DNA from: Rouxiella silvae
GTDB taxonomy: Bacteria; Pseudomonadota; Gammaproteobacteria; Enterobacterales; Enterobacteriaceae
Reading direction: 5' to 3'
Assembly: GCF_002093625.1 (NCBI RefSeq)
Contig: NZ_MRWD01000013.1
Location: 31,144-95,143 of the forward strand
Length of the DNA: 64,000 nt
Of the stretch, positions 19,951 through 29,086 are shown one piece after another. A model generated the notes under the pieces. The model had not been told where the DNA came from. It saw nothing but the letters and a program-made list of their open reading frames with translations, and ran no database searches. The position numbers were made by a program, and so were the translations under genes. Position 1 is the first letter of the stretch, and every line of letters starts with the position of its first letter.

Positions 19951-21042
19951 TTATTTTTGAGTGTTTAAGGTGGCTAGCGTATTGGGCAGCGTAGTGACGG
20001 TGGTAACCACTTTGCCTAATAGCCCCCCGTTGGCGCTATTGCTTGAAGAGACCACACCGCCGGTCTGTGTCACCGCATTACCGACGTTGGTGACGGTTGA
20101 CCCCACGCCCGCTATCGCTGGTGCGTTAGTTGATACCTGCGTACCTGTCGCGGCCACGGTGTTACCTACGTTCCCCAACAGTGAGCTGACCGGGGCGCCT
20201 AACCCTGTTGCCGAACCGACAGTTTGGGTAGTGGTTTGAACGGATGAAAGAACTGGCGTCACAATGCCGGTTGCGCCGGTAGTAATTTGCGAGGTGGAGC
20301 CGGTGGTTAAGTTATTGGCCAATCCCGTACCGGTCGCGGTGACGACGGTGCCGACTTTGTTGACCAGTCCACCGGTGGGTGTGGTGACACCGGCAAGAGG
20401 CGTTGTTGCGCCGTTGCTGGCAAGTGAAGTTCCAAGCCCGGAGACGCCGGTGCCGAGGCTAGCCACGGCAGTGGGAACACCGGCGGCGGTGACACCAATG
20501 GCATTAGGATTTGAACCGAATTGCCCGACGCCGTTTGTTACGCCGCTGCCAATATTTGAAACGGCGACACCAGTGCTGTTGAGCACGGTAGCCACGCCTT
20601 GACCGGCAATCGGGATATTGCTGATAGGCGTTTGGGTGGCGATACTGCTGACCTGATTACCCACCCCGCTGACCGCACCGCCGGTACTGCCTAGAATACT
20701 GCCGGTAACCAGCGTGGTTGAGGTGCCTGTGCCGGTTCCACCCGTTCCCGTCCCGGTTCCACCGCTACCGGAACCGGTACCCGTTCCTGTTCCAGTACCG
20801 CCATTGCCAGCCGTTGTGCCGGTGCCACCGGTCGTGGTTGTGCCGTCACCGCTCGAGGTGGTGCCGGAGCCGGTTGATGCTGTTCCCGAGCCATCAGTCC
20901 CGGTTGTCGCAGAACCGGAAGTCCCGGTTTTTGCGGTGGTATGTGAGCCGCCTCCTCCTCCACTACATGCGGCAAGCGCGAGTGAGAAAAGAACAGCCGT
21001 AGCAATTTTACTCATCTGACTCATATTATTTTCAGAGCGCAT
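19951..21042 (-). CDS. Gly/Thr/Ser-rich repetitive lipoprotein, putative TpsB partner
   Basis: Start ATG 21042 follows GGAGG by eight bases (an in-frame ATG at 21087 lacks one); product 363 residues. A lipoprotein signal peptide ends in lipobox LAAC, cysteine 26, with serine at +2, which predicts outer-membrane sorting. Residues about 27 to 115 are low-complexity Gly/Thr/Ser (repeats of GTGT and GSG). The rest consists of imperfect segments with valine or glycine at 3-4 residue steps, such as VGSTVTNVGNAVTQTGGVV and VGNTVAATGTQV. There is no TPS domain, no cysteine after the lipobox, and almost no charged residue. Similar proteins are sometimes annotated as collagen-like, but I see no Gly-X-Y register. 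Function unknown; likely surface-exposed. Confidence 0.72.
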   Translation of the reverse strand: MRSENNMSQMSKIATAVLFSLALAACSGGGGGSHTTAKTGTSGSATTGTDGSGTASTGSGTTSSGDGTTTTGGTGTTAGNGGTGTGTGTGSGSGGTGTGTGGTGTGTSTTLVTGSILGSTGGAVSGVGNQVSSIATQTPISNIPIAGQGVATVLNSTGVAVSNIGSGVTNGVGQFGSNPNAIGVTAAGVPTAVASLGTGVSGLGTSLASNGATTPLAGVTTPTGGLVNKVGTVVTATGTGLANNLTTGSTSQITTGATGIVTPVLSSVQTTTQTVGSATGLGAPVSSLLGNVGNTVAATGTQVSTNAPAIAGVGSTVTNVGNAVTQTGGVVSSSNSANGGLLGKVVTTVTTLPNTLATLNTQK

Positions 21043-21331
21043 AATGCAATCCTCCGCATAAATTACGTCCGGATTGACGCATTTCAAATATTAGTTCGAT
21101 GTGTGTAAAATTACACTTTGGGTAGTGTTTTATGCTTTTTTTAGGAGAAATAAATGGTTAGATGAACTTATGTTCCAAAAAGGATTTGTAGAAAGGATCA
21201 TATTTCGTGCAGGTTAATTTTTATGCATTTTAATTCCACTTAAATGTAAAGATAGCTATTTAAACACTAGCTAATAACTTTTATTAAGGGGTTGTGCGCA
21301 TAACGTTATAAAGAGTTTACCGCGTTCACCG
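21043..21331. promoter_or_regulatory. AT-rich spacer upstream of the lipoprotein-tpsB pair
   Basis: 289 bases, markedly AT-rich compared with the flanking genes, without a gene. It contains two copies of the palindrome TAGCTA, 15 bases apart (21253-21258 and 21268-21273). It should carry the promoter of the lipoprotein gene. No clear terminator for the upstream nir operon is visible. Confidence 0.4.
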
Positions 21332-22120
21332 CTATCCGTTGTCTGGAAACCAATTAAGTTTACTTCTCAATTGCACCACGCTACCGATGATAATCAGGCT
21401 CGGGCTGATAACCTGCGTAGCTAATGCGCTGAGCTGCCACAGCTCCCCGGTGAAAACGCGCTGGGATGCAGTGGTGCCATTTTCAATCAATGCCACCGGC
21501 GTGTTCACCGCTAAACCGTGTTGGGTAAGCTGGTGCTGAATTTCTCCTGCCTGCGAGAGTCCCATATAAAACACCAGCGTTTGTTTTTCCTGCGCCAGAC
21601 AAGGCCAGTCAAGAACGCCGTCCTGTTTGGCGTGGCCGGTTATCAGCCTGACACTCTGTGCATGGTCGCGATGGGTGAGGGGGATGCCGCTGTAGGCCGA
21701 GCAGCCTGATGCCGCCGTAATGCCGGGCACCACGGAAAAACGGATACCTGCAACCGCCAGTGCTTCAAGCTCTTCGCCACCGCGGCCAAAGATGAACGGG
21801 TCGCCGCCTTTGAGACGCACCACGCGTTTACCGCGCTGCGCCTGTTCAACCAAAATTTGATTGATCTGCTGCTGTGGAACGCAGTGATTGCCCGACGCCT
21901 TACCGACAAAAATTCGCTCTGCGTCATGCCGAACGAGGTTTAATACCTCATCGGACACTAGCCGGTCATAGACCACCACATCGGCGAGCTGTATCTGCTG
22001 CAGGGCCTTGAGCGTTAACAAACCGGCATCGCCCGGACCTGCGCCCACGAGCGCCACTTCCCCCTCGGCTTGCAGGCTGTCACGGTCTTTGGGCGGACAA
22101 GATAACGGCAAATAATCCAT
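21332..22120 (-). CDS. cysG: Shortened CysG: uroporphyrinogen-III C-methyltransferase domain only
   Basis: SAM-dependent uroporphyrinogen-III methyltransferase making precorrin-2, the first siroheme step. 262 residues against 457 for E. coli CysG. The first about 17 residues ([17 protein letters not shown]) match the start of full-length CysG, whose next residues are the NAD-binding IVGGGDVAERKA; here the sequence jumps to [19 protein letters not shown], the start of the methyltransferase half. The methyltransferase is intact: [37 protein letters not shown] and YMGL. The dehydrogenase/ferrochelatase half is therefore missing in frame. Last gene of the nirBD operon, 69 bases after nirD. Siroheme completion must come from another enzyme. 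Confidence 0.9.
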   Translation of the reverse strand: MDYLPLSCPPKDRDSLQAEGEVALVGAGPGDAGLLTLKALQQIQLADVVVYDRLVSDEVLNLVRHDAERIFVGKASGNHCVPQQQINQILVEQAQRGKRVVRLKGGDPFIFGRGGEELEALAVAGIRFSVVPGITAASGCSAYSGIPLTHRDHAQSVRLITGHAKQDGVLDWPCLAQEKQTLVFYMGLSQAGEIQHQLTQHGLAVNTPVALIENGTTASQRVFTGELWQLSALATQVISPSLIIIGSVVQLRSKLNWFPDNG

Positions 22121-22189
22121 GATTTACTCACTTCAACGGTAAAAAAACCGATAAACCCTTAACCACGGCTGTGTGTTTATCGTCTAGTC

Positions 22190-22540
22190 TCATCGCGGCA
22201 AGAGGGACAAACAGCGACTGTCGATCTGCACGTTCCCGTCTTCAACTCTGACGGAATAGCGGACAATGCTGCGCGTTTCGTCTTCCATGCATTGGCCATC
22301 AATAAGCCGAAAATGTTGTTTTTTCAACGGACTGGCGACCCACAGCTCCCCCTGATGTTCGCCGATAATACCGCGCGACAGCACGCTGGCCTGCGCAAAG
22401 GGGTCAATATTGCTCAGCGCATATACCCCCTGCTGGCTGTGCGGTCGGAACAGCGCTATCTGGTGTTGGCCAACCTGTGCGCATATGCCGCAGCCTGGCG
22501 TAATATCATCTATAGAGCAAAGTGTTACCCATGATTTCAT
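22190..22540 (-). CDS. nirD: NADH-nitrite reductase small subunit
   Basis: Small subunit of the cytoplasmic NADH-dependent nitrite reductase. 116 residues with a Rieske-like fold (GICAQVGQHQIALFRPH, FAQASVLSRGIIGE, ASPLKKQHF) but lacking the full set of Rieske iron-sulfur ligands, as usual in NirD. Start ATG 22540 overlaps the nirB stop by four bases (ATGA). In E. coli the next gene would be nirC; here cysG follows after 69 bases. Confidence 0.94.
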   Translation of the reverse strand: MKSWVTLCSIDDITPGCGICAQVGQHQIALFRPHSQQGVYALSNIDPFAQASVLSRGIIGEHQGELWVASPLKKQHFRLIDGQCMEDETRSIVRYSVRVEDGNVQIDSRCLSLLPR

Positions 22541-25089
22541 ACGGTTTTCTCCTCGGCGGCAAGCTGCGTCACCGGAATGCGTTCCTGCGGACTCGCTGGG
22601 CGATGCTGTGCGCGTTCGGCCACAAACTGCACCAGCGGATCTCGCTGATTGCTATTGATAAAATGACGGAATCGCGTTTGCGCCGACGGGTCTTCCAGCG
22701 TTTGCTGCCATTCGCAGCGGCTGAGTCCGCGCAGCTGGGAAAGGTCGGCTTCCAACATGCCACTGAGTCCCAGATTATCGTCAATAATGACGCCCCGCAG
22801 ATAATCAATGCCGCCTTCTAGGTTTTCGAGCCACACTGAGGTGCGCTGGAGTTTGTCGGCAGTGCGGATATAGAACATCATAAAGCGGTCGAGATAGCGC
22901 AGCAGCGTGTCGTTATCCAAATCGGCGGCAAGCAGGTCGGCATGGCGTGGTTTCATGCCGCCGTTGCCACAAACGTAGAGGTTCCAGCCCTTTTCGGTGG
23001 CAATAATGCCCACGTCTTTTCCCTGCGCCTCCGAGCATTCACGGGTACAGCCGGAAACGCCGAATTTCATTTTGTGCGGCGTACGAATGCCTTTGTAGCG
23101 ATTCTCAAGCGAAATGCCAAACCCTAGACTGTCGCCAACGCCGAAGCGACACCATGTGCTGCCCACGCAGGTTTTCGCCATGCGCAGCGCTTTGGCATAG
23201 GCCTGTCCGGTCTCAAATCCGGCGGCAATTAACCGTCGCCAAATAGCAGGAAGATCGTCTTTTTGTGCCCCAAACATGCCAATCCTCTGCGAACCGGTAA
23301 TTTTAGTGTACAGACTAAACTGCTCGGCGATGTCGCCAATTGCCCGCAGACCCTGTGGAGTAATTTCGCCGCCCGGTGAGCGGGGGATGACCGAGTAGGT
23401 GCCGTCTTTTTGCATATTGGCGAGGAAGAGGTCGTTGGTGTCTTGCAGTGGCGCATTCTGCGGGCTAAGCACGTAGTCGCTCCAGCATGAGGCCAGCAGC
23501 GATCCAACGGTGGGTTTACAGACTTCACAGCCGTAGCCTTGACCGTATTTTTGCAGCAGCTGTTCAAAACTCTGGATTTTATCTACCTGAATCAGATGGT
23601 AAAGTTCCTGACGCGAGTAGGAAAAGTGTTCGCAGAGGTGGTGATTAACCTCTACGCCCTGTTTTGCTAACTCGGCATTGAGGACTTGGGTGACCAGCGG
23701 AATGCAGCCACCGCAGCCCGTGCCTGCGCGTGTTTCTGACTTGATTGAGGCTACCGTGTGGCAACCTGCCTGTACGGCGGAAACAATATCGCCCTTGGTG
23801 ACGTCAAAACACGAGCAGATTTGCGCGCTTGCCGGCAGGGCATCGGTGCCTAGGGTTGTGCCCGCGCTACCGCCTTGGGCGGGCAGGATCAGGCTTTCAG
23901 GGTGTTCGGGGAGTGGGATCTTATTAAGCATCAATTGCAGCAGATTGCCGTAGTCACCCGTGTCGCCGACCAGCACCGCACCGAGCAGAGTTTTATTATC
24001 TCCACTTACGATCAGCCGTTTATACAGCGAAGCGCTTTCGTCGAGATAAACATAACTGAGAGCACCGGGTGTGCGGCCCTGGGCATCGCCAATACCCGCG
24101 ACGTCAACGCCCATTAACTTCAGCTTGGCGCTCATGTCTGCACCGGTAAATGCGTTGTCGCGGCCAAGAAGATGGTCGACGGCAACCTGCGCCATTTTAT
24201 ACCCCGGCGCGACCAGGCCGAACGCACGCTGGTTCCAGGCGGCACATTCACCGATGGCGTAGATATCCGCATCGCTGGTCTGGCATTGGTCGTTTATCGC
24301 AATACCGCCGCGCGGCGCGAGCAGTAAATCCGACTGCCGAGCCAGCGCATCCTGCGGGCGAATACCGGTCGAAAAGACGATAAAGTCAACGTCAAGGCAA
24401 CTGCCGTCGGCAAACTGCATGGTTTTGCGCGCCGTCTCTCCTCCGTCAATAATTTCCTGGGTGTTTTTACCGGTGTGTACCCGCACGCCCATGCTTTCAA
24501 TTTTCTGTCGCAGCTGATTGCCGCCCATTACGTCGAGCTGTTCGCACATCAATCCCGGTGCAAACTCCACCACGTGGGTCTCAACGCCGAGGTTTTTTAA
24601 TGCCCCAGCGGCTTCGAGTCCCAACAGTCCACCGCCGACCACCGCGCCGCGCTTGCTGACTTTGGCACAGGCTTCAATGGCATGCAGGTCTTCAAGGGTG
24701 CGATAAACAAAGCAGTCCGCGCCATCTGCGCCTTTAATCGGCGGGATCCAGGGATAGGAGCCGGTAGCAATAATCAGTTTGTCGTAGGTAACGCGGCGTC
24801 CGCCGTCGGCGTGGATGACTTTATTCACCCTGTCGAGCGCAATGGCCCGTTCGCCAATTAGCACATTCACCTGATTGTCGGCGTAAAAACTTTCACTCAC
24901 TAATGACAGTTCTTCGGCCTTATGATGCAGAAAATAGGAGGAAAGATGTACGCGGTCGTAGGCCACGCGAGGTTCTTCACAGAAAACGGTGATTTCAAAG
25001 GTGTTCGGCGCAGCTTTATCCAGAAGATCTTCTATAAAGCGATGACCCACCATGCCGTTGCCAATAATCGCGAGCCTGACTTTGCGCAT
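22537..25089 (-). CDS. nirB: NADH-nitrite reductase large subunit
   Basis: Reduces nitrite to ammonium with NADH in the cytoplasm during anaerobic growth. ATG 25089 (GAGG six bases upstream) gives 850 residues; the earlier in-frame start at 25155 lies in the promoter region. Domains: FAD/NAD oxidoreductase (RLAIIGNGMVG, TGSYPWIPP, VVGGGLLGLEAAG), BFD-like [2Fe-2S] domain (ICSCFDVTKG with AGTGCGGC), then siroheme/4Fe-4S domain with GCTRECSEAQGKD and the further ligand region VCGNGG. All key cysteines are present. First gene of nirB-nirD-cysG under an FNR/NarL promoter. Confidence 0.96.
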   Translation of the reverse strand: MRKVRLAIIGNGMVGHRFIEDLLDKAAPNTFEITVFCEEPRVAYDRVHLSSYFLHHKAEELSLVSESFYADNQVNVLIGERAIALDRVNKVIHADGGRRVTYDKLIIATGSYPWIPPIKGADGADCFVYRTLEDLHAIEACAKVSKRGAVVGGGLLGLEAAGALKNLGVETHVVEFAPGLMCEQLDVMGGNQLRQKIESMGVRVHTGKNTQEIIDGGETARKTMQFADGSCLDVDFIVFSTGIRPQDALARQSDLLLAPRGGIAINDQCQTSDADIYAIGECAAWNQRAFGLVAPGYKMAQVAVDHLLGRDNAFTGADMSAKLKLMGVDVAGIGDAQGRTPGALSYVYLDESASLYKRLIVSGDNKTLLGAVLVGDTGDYGNLLQLMLNKIPLPEHPESLILPAQGGSAGTTLGTDALPASAQICSCFDVTKGDIVSAVQAGCHTVASIKSETRAGTGCGGCIPLVTQVLNAELAKQGVEVNHHLCEHFSYSRQELYHLIQVDKIQSFEQLLQKYGQGYGCEVCKPTVGSLLASCWSDYVLSPQNAPLQDTNDLFLANMQKDGTYSVIPRSPGGEITPQGLRAIGDIAEQFSLYTKITGSQRIGMFGAQKDDLPAIWRRLIAAGFETGQAYAKALRMAKTCVGSTWCRFGVGDSLGFGISLENRYKGIRTPHKMKFGVSGCTRECSEAQGKDVGIIATEKGWNLYVCGNGGMKPRHADLLAADLDNDTLLRYLDRFMMFYIRTADKLQRTSVWLENLEGGIDYLRGVIIDDNLGLSGMLEADLSQLRGLSRCEWQQTLEDPSAQTRFRHFINSNQRDPLVQFVAERAQHRPASPQERIPVTQLAAEEKTV

Positions 25090-25119
25090 ATTTGCCTCAA
25101 ATTTGATGTTTATGCGCCT

Positions 25120-25160
25120 AACATAGGCCCTTGCCGCTGCAAGGTTTTGATGCAAATCAA
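25120..25160 (-). promoter_or_regulatory. nirB promoter with perfect FNR box
   Basis: TTGATGCAAATCAA at 25147-25160 is a perfect FNR palindrome (TTGAT-N4-ATCAA). On the minus strand a TATGTT -10 element lies at 25125-25120, so transcription should start near 25113, placing the FNR box centre about 41 bases upstream, the classic class II FNR position known for E. coli nirB. Confidence 0.85.
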
Positions 25161-25174
25161 CCGCGATATTAATC

Positions 25175-25190
25175 TACCTCCTAGGTAGTA
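25175..25190 (-). promoter_or_regulatory. NarL/NarP 7-2-7 site upstream of nirB
   Basis: TACCTCC-TA-GGTAGTA is a 7-2-7 inverted repeat of NarL-type heptamers. Its centre is 29 bases upstream of the FNR box centre, about -70 from the predicted start; the E. coli nirB NarL site is at -69.5. It should give nitrate/nitrite induction. Confidence 0.75.
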
Positions 25191-25211
25191 TTCGGATTGT
25201 TTGTTGAAATT

Positions 25212-25245
25212 ACATACGATTAATTGATGGAGTTCTTTCGTATGT
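25212..25245. promoter_or_regulatory. Inverted repeat upstream of codA
   Basis: ACATACGA (25212-25219) and TCGTATGT (25238-25245) are perfect 8 bp arms, 18 bases apart, in the nirB-codA spacer and 62 bases before the codA start. Too far apart for a terminator hairpin, but suited to a dimeric regulator contacting two half-sites or to two bound dimers. Regulator unknown. Confidence 0.4.
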
Positions 25246-25306
25246 GGCGGTATCGGCTATTGTTTTAAGTAAGATAAAAAAATAACACGCAGCCAGAGAG
25301 GTAACG

Positions 25307-26590
25307 GTGACGCAAAACAGCCTGCGGGCCATTAAGAACGTACGCCTGCCCGATTGTCAGGGGCTATGGCAGATTGATATTGAACAGGGAAAGATCCGTC
25401 AGATAATCAGTCAGCCGCAGGTTGACGTGGTAGGTGACGACGTTCTCGATGCACAGGGAGGCATGGCGCTGCCGCCTTTTATTGAGCCGCATATTCATCT
25501 CGACACCACGCAAACCGCCGGTGAACCGTCGTGGAACATCTCCGGTACACTGTTTGAAGGTATTGAACGTTGGGCCGAGCGCAAGGCGCTGCTGACCCAT
25601 GAAGACGTGAAGCAGCGCGCGTGGATCACCCTGAAATGGCAAATCGCCAACGGCATTCAGCACGTGCGTACCCACGTTGATGTTTCCGACCCGACGTTAA
25701 CGGCGCTAAAGGCCATGCTTGAGGTGAAGCAGGAAGTTGCGCCGTGGATAGACTTGCAAATCGTCGCCTTCCCGCAGGAGGGGATTATGTCTTATCCCAA
25801 TGGCGAAGCCCTGCTGGAAGAGGCGCTCAGGCTTGGGGCTGACGTTGTGGGCGCGATCCCGCACTTTGAATTTACCCGCGAATACGGCGTAGAATCGCTG
25901 CATAAAACCTTTGCCCTGGCGCAGAAATACCACCGTATGGTTGACGTGCACTGTGATGAAATCGATGACGAGCAGTCACGTTTTGTCGAAACGGTTGCGG
26001 CTTTGGCCCACCGCGAAAACATGGGCGCGCGGGTTACCGCCAGCCACACTACGGCGATGCACTCTTACAACGGTGCTTATACCTCAAGACTTTTCAGGCT
26101 GTTAAAACTTTCAGGCATCAATTTTGTCGCGAATCCGCTGGTGAATATTCATCTACAGGGCCGGTTCGACACCTATCCCAAGCGCCGCGGCATTACGCGC
26201 GTGAAGGAGATGCTTGAGGCCGGAATTAACGTCTGTTTTGGCCATGATGACGTCTTTGACCCATGGTATCCGATGGGCACCGCCAATATGCTGCAAGTGC
26301 TACAAATGGGGCTGCACGTTTGCCAGCTAATGGGATACGAACAAATTAACGACGGGCTGAAACTGATCACGACCTACAGCGCTAAAACTCTTAATCTGCA
26401 GAATTATGGGATTACTCAAGGCCACGCCGCCAATCTGATTATTCTCCCAGCAGAGAATGGCTTTGATGCGATTCGACGTCAGGTACCGGTGCGCTATTCT
26501 ATTCGTCAGGGAAAGGTGATTGCGCAGACCCGTCCGGCAGAGACACTCATCCATCTTAAGACCGATGAACCCGTTGATTTTACTCGCTGA
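25307..26590 (+). CDS. codA: Cytosine deaminase
   Basis: Deaminates cytosine to uracil in pyrimidine salvage; metal-dependent amidohydrolase. 427 residues, start GTG 25307 after GAGAGG. Most of the length reads as E. coli Cod[18 protein letters not shown] (metal H-x-H), [14 protein letters not shown] (His and catalytic Glu), [14 protein letters not shown], and [14 protein letters not shown] (metal Asp). The cytosine permease gene codB, its usual partner, is not adjacent. Divergent from nirB. Confidence 0.95.
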   Translation: MTQNSLRAIKNVRLPDCQGLWQIDIEQGKIRQIISQPQVDVVGDDVLDAQGGMALPPFIEPHIHLDTTQTAGEPSWNISGTLFEGIERWAERKALLTHEDVKQRAWITLKWQIANGIQHVRTHVDVSDPTLTALKAMLEVKQEVAPWIDLQIVAFPQEGIMSYPNGEALLEEALRLGADVVGAIPHFEFTREYGVESLHKTFALAQKYHRMVDVHCDEIDDEQSRFVETVAALAHRENMGARVTASHTTAMHSYNGAYTSRLFRLLKLSGINFVANPLVNIHLQGRFDTYPKRRGITRVKEMLEAGINVCFGHDDVFDPWYPMGTANMLQVLQMGLHVCQLMGYEQINDGLKLITTYSAKTLNLQNYGITQGHAANLIILPAENGFDAIRRQVPVRYSIRQGKVIAQTRPAETLIHLKTDEPVDFTR

Positions 26591-26703
26591 TTTAACGGTA
26601 AGCTCTCACATTGCGTAAATAACGGTAAAGGGCTGGCGCGAAGGGGTGTGGGTCTTTAGAATCAATGCGTTTTGTGGCTTGCCTATTGGAGAAAGGAACC
26701 GTC

Positions 26704-27279
26704 ATGTTTAAACGTACTTTAGTGACCTTCACAGCTTTGCTTTCCCTCACCGCAATGGCCCCGGCGGCATTTGCAGCCAAGGTTGCGGACACCCATGTCT
26801 TGCTGACCACTTCAGCGGGGAACGTCGAGCTTGAACTCGACAATGCGAAGGCGCCGGTTTCCGTCAAGAATTTTGTGGATTACGTGCAGGCTGGTTTTTA
26901 TAACAACACCATCTTCCATCGCGTGATCCCGGGCTTTATGGTTCAGGGCGGAGGTTTCACCGCCAACATGCAGCAAAAAAGTACCAACCCGCCGATCAAA
27001 AACGAGGCGGATAACGGTTTGCGTAACCTGCGTGGCACCATCTCTATGGCGCGCACCTCGGACAAAGACAGCGCAACCAGCCAGTTCTTCCTGAACGTGG
27101 CCGATAACGCCTTCCTCGATCACGGCCAAACCGATTTCGGTTATGCGGTGTTTGGTAAAGTTATCAAGGGTATGGACGTAGTTGATAAAATTTCATCGGT
27201 AAAAACTGACAACGTGGGGCCTTATCAAAACGTGCCAACTACGCCGATTGTGATCCTGTCTGCTAAAGTTCTGCCATAA
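26704..27279 (+). CDS. ppiA: Periplasmic peptidyl-prolyl cis-trans isomerase A (cyclophilin)
   Basis: Accelerates proline isomerisation during folding of exported proteins. ATG 26704 has AAGGA upstream and gives 191 residues; an in-frame start at 26665 is not needed. Signal peptide of about 24 residues ending AFA. Cyclophilin motifs: [36 protein letters not shown] and [10 protein letters not shown]. Same position as in E. coli near fic and pabA. Confidence 0.95.
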   Translation: MFKRTLVTFTALLSLTAMAPAAFAAKVADTHVLLTTSAGNVELELDNAKAPVSVKNFVDYVQAGFYNNTIFHRVIPGFMVQGGGFTANMQQKSTNPPIKNEADNGLRNLRGTISMARTSDKDSATSQFFLNVADNAFLDHGQTDFGYAVFGKVIKGMDVVDKISSVKTDNVGPYQNVPTTPIVILSAKVLP

Positions 27280-27343
27280 CCTTTCTAAAGCCTAAACCCA
27301 GGCTGCCCGCGCTATCCTCAGGGCAGCCGTGCAAGGAGAGAAG

Positions 27344-28870
27344 ATGAGTGAACCTCGTGTTATTGCAAAAGCAATGCATGCCGGAAAACCGGCTCAGGAC
27401 TTGGCTATTCTCCCTGCTTTGGCTAACCGCCACGGTTTGATAACCGGTGCAACAGGCACCGGCAAGACGGTCACGTTACAAAAAATGGCCGAGCAGTTTT
27501 CCCGCCTTGGCGTGCCGGTTTTTTTAGCAGACGTTAAAGGCGATTTATCGGGGATGGGCACCGAAGGCGTGGCCTCCGAAAAACTTAATGCCCGTCTGGC
27601 AGCGATTGGCGTCACCGACTGGCAGCCCGCGGCTTGCACTATCATCCCTTGGGATATTTTTGGCGAAAAAGGGCATCCCGTTCGCGCCACCCTCTCTGAT
27701 TTAGGTCCCCTGCTGCTAGGCCGCCTGCTCGACCTCAACGAGGTACAAAACGGCGTTTTGCAACTGGTCTTTAAAATTGCCGACGACAACAGCCTGCTGT
27801 TGCTCGACATGAAGGACCTGCGCGCCATGTTGCAGTACGTGGGAGACAACGCCAAACAGTTTCAAACCCAGTACGGCAATATTTCTCCGGCCTCGATTGG
27901 TGCTATTCAGCGTGGCCTGCTGACCCTTGAGAGCCAGGGTGCCAACCAGTTCTTCGGCGAGCCGATGCTGGATATCCAAGACTTGATGAAAACCGACGCC
28001 AACGGGCAGGGCATCATCAACCTGCTGGCGGCGGAGAAACTTATCAATCAGCCAAAACTCTATTCGGTATTCCTGCTGTGGCTGCTGGCGGAACTTTTTG
28101 AGCATTTGCCCGAGGTGGGTGACCCGGAGCAGCCGAAACTGGTCTTCTTCTTCGATGAGGCTCATTTGCTGTTTAACGAGGCGCCCGCTGCGTTATTAAC
28201 CAAAATTGAACAAGTGGTGCGACTGATCCGCTCTAAGGGCGTGGGCATCTACTTCGTAACGCAAAATCCGTTGGATATCCCCGACTCGGTGCTGGGGCAG
28301 TTGGGTAATCGCGTTCAGCACGCGCTACGCGCGTTTACGCCGCGTGACCAAAAAGCGGTGCGAGCCGCGGCGCAAACGCTGCGGGCCAATCCGGCGTTTG
28401 ACGTAGAAACGGCGATTACCGAACTCGGCGTCGGTGAGGCGCTGGTGTCGTTTCTTGATGAAAAAGGACGGCCGGAAATCGTTGAACGGGCGATGGTCAT
28501 AGCGCCTGAGTCAAAAATGGGTCCGCTTGGCGAAGAGGGTATGAATAAGGCCATCAACAAATCGCCGCTTTATGGTCGCTATGAAGACGCCATCGACCGT
28601 GAATCCGCTTATGAAAAACTGAGCGTTCAGGGATTCAATACGGTGGGAACCACGGCGGATAATGTCGATGCCAAAAATCCTGCAGCCGAAAAATCGACCG
28701 GTGGCGGAATCATGAACGGACTCAACGATTTACTGTTTGGCACTACCGGCCCGCGCGGTGGCAAGCACGACGGCATGGTGCAAACAGCGGCAAAGAGCAT
28801 GGCGCGAGGGATAGGGCGCGAGATTATACGCGGCGTGCTCGGCTCAATCATGGGCGGCAGAAAACGCTGA
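27344..28870 (+). CDS. yjgR: YjgR-like HerA/FtsK-type P-loop ATPase (DUF853)
   Basis: 508 residues from ATG 27344 (AGGAG upstream). Reads like E. coli YjgR over its whole length, but in E. coli this gene is elsewhere on the chromosome. Seen: Walker [15 protein letters not shown] near residue 32, [13 protein letters not shown], Walker B-like [14 protein letters not shown] near residue 270, and [28 protein letters not shown], the HerA-type arginine-finger region. C-terminus ends GGRKR. Predicted DNA translocase or helicase; biological role not established. Confidence 0.88.
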   Translation: MSEPRVIAKAMHAGKPAQDLAILPALANRHGLITGATGTGKTVTLQKMAEQFSRLGVPVFLADVKGDLSGMGTEGVASEKLNARLAAIGVTDWQPAACTIIPWDIFGEKGHPVRATLSDLGPLLLGRLLDLNEVQNGVLQLVFKIADDNSLLLLDMKDLRAMLQYVGDNAKQFQTQYGNISPASIGAIQRGLLTLESQGANQFFGEPMLDIQDLMKTDANGQGIINLLAAEKLINQPKLYSVFLLWLLAELFEHLPEVGDPEQPKLVFFFDEAHLLFNEAPAALLTKIEQVVRLIRSKGVGIYFVTQNPLDIPDSVLGQLGNRVQHALRAFTPRDQKAVRAAAQTLRANPAFDVETAITELGVGEALVSFLDEKGRPEIVERAMVIAPESKMGPLGEEGMNKAINKSPLYGRYEDAIDRESAYEKLSVQGFNTVGTTADNVDAKNPAAEKSTGGGIMNGLNDLLFGTTGPRGGKHDGMVQTAAKSMARGIGREIIRGVLGSIMGGRKR

Positions 28871-28915
28871 TGTTCTATACGTAAACTCCACTGTCTTTAG
28901 TCAAGTGAGGAAGGT

Positions 28916-29086
28916 ATGGCGACAAAAATGACAGAAAAACAGAAAGAACAGTTTTACCGGAAACGCAGAAATCACAACTTTCAAAGCAGTGCGGCGCTGG
29001 ACGGCCTGAAAACCGCGTTGGTTGAGCTAGCGGATGAGCAGATCTTTGCAAGAATTGAGGCATTAAGGGGACACTATGAGCGATAA
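28916..29086 (+). CDS. yhfG: FicA/YhfG antitoxin of Fic
   Basis: Small 56-residue gene. Start ATG 28916 follows GAGGAAGG; product begins MATKMTEKQKEQFYRKRRNH and ends ALRGHYER, close to E. coli YhfG, which ends RSHYER. Known FicA proteins bind Fic and insert an inhibitory helix that blocks AMP transfer. The 3' end overlaps fic by 11 bases, so the two are translationally coupled. Confidence 0.9.
   Translation: MATKMTEKQKEQFYRKRRNHNFQSSAALDGLKTALVELADEQIFARIEALRGHYER

Noticed and set aside
20700..20960. Possible CRISPR or tandem repeat array
   Set aside because: The repeats are short, irregular GT-rich codon repeats within a coding frame; no conserved repeat-spacer units.
20714..21019. Proline/valine-rich frames antisense to the lipoprotein gene
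   Set aside because: They arise from the GT-rich repeats of the real gene on the other strand; no start signal supports them.
27394..28851. Several long frames antisense to the yjgR-like gene
   Set aside because: Shadows of a GC-rich coding frame; the sense frame has a full ATPase motif set and ribosome binding site.
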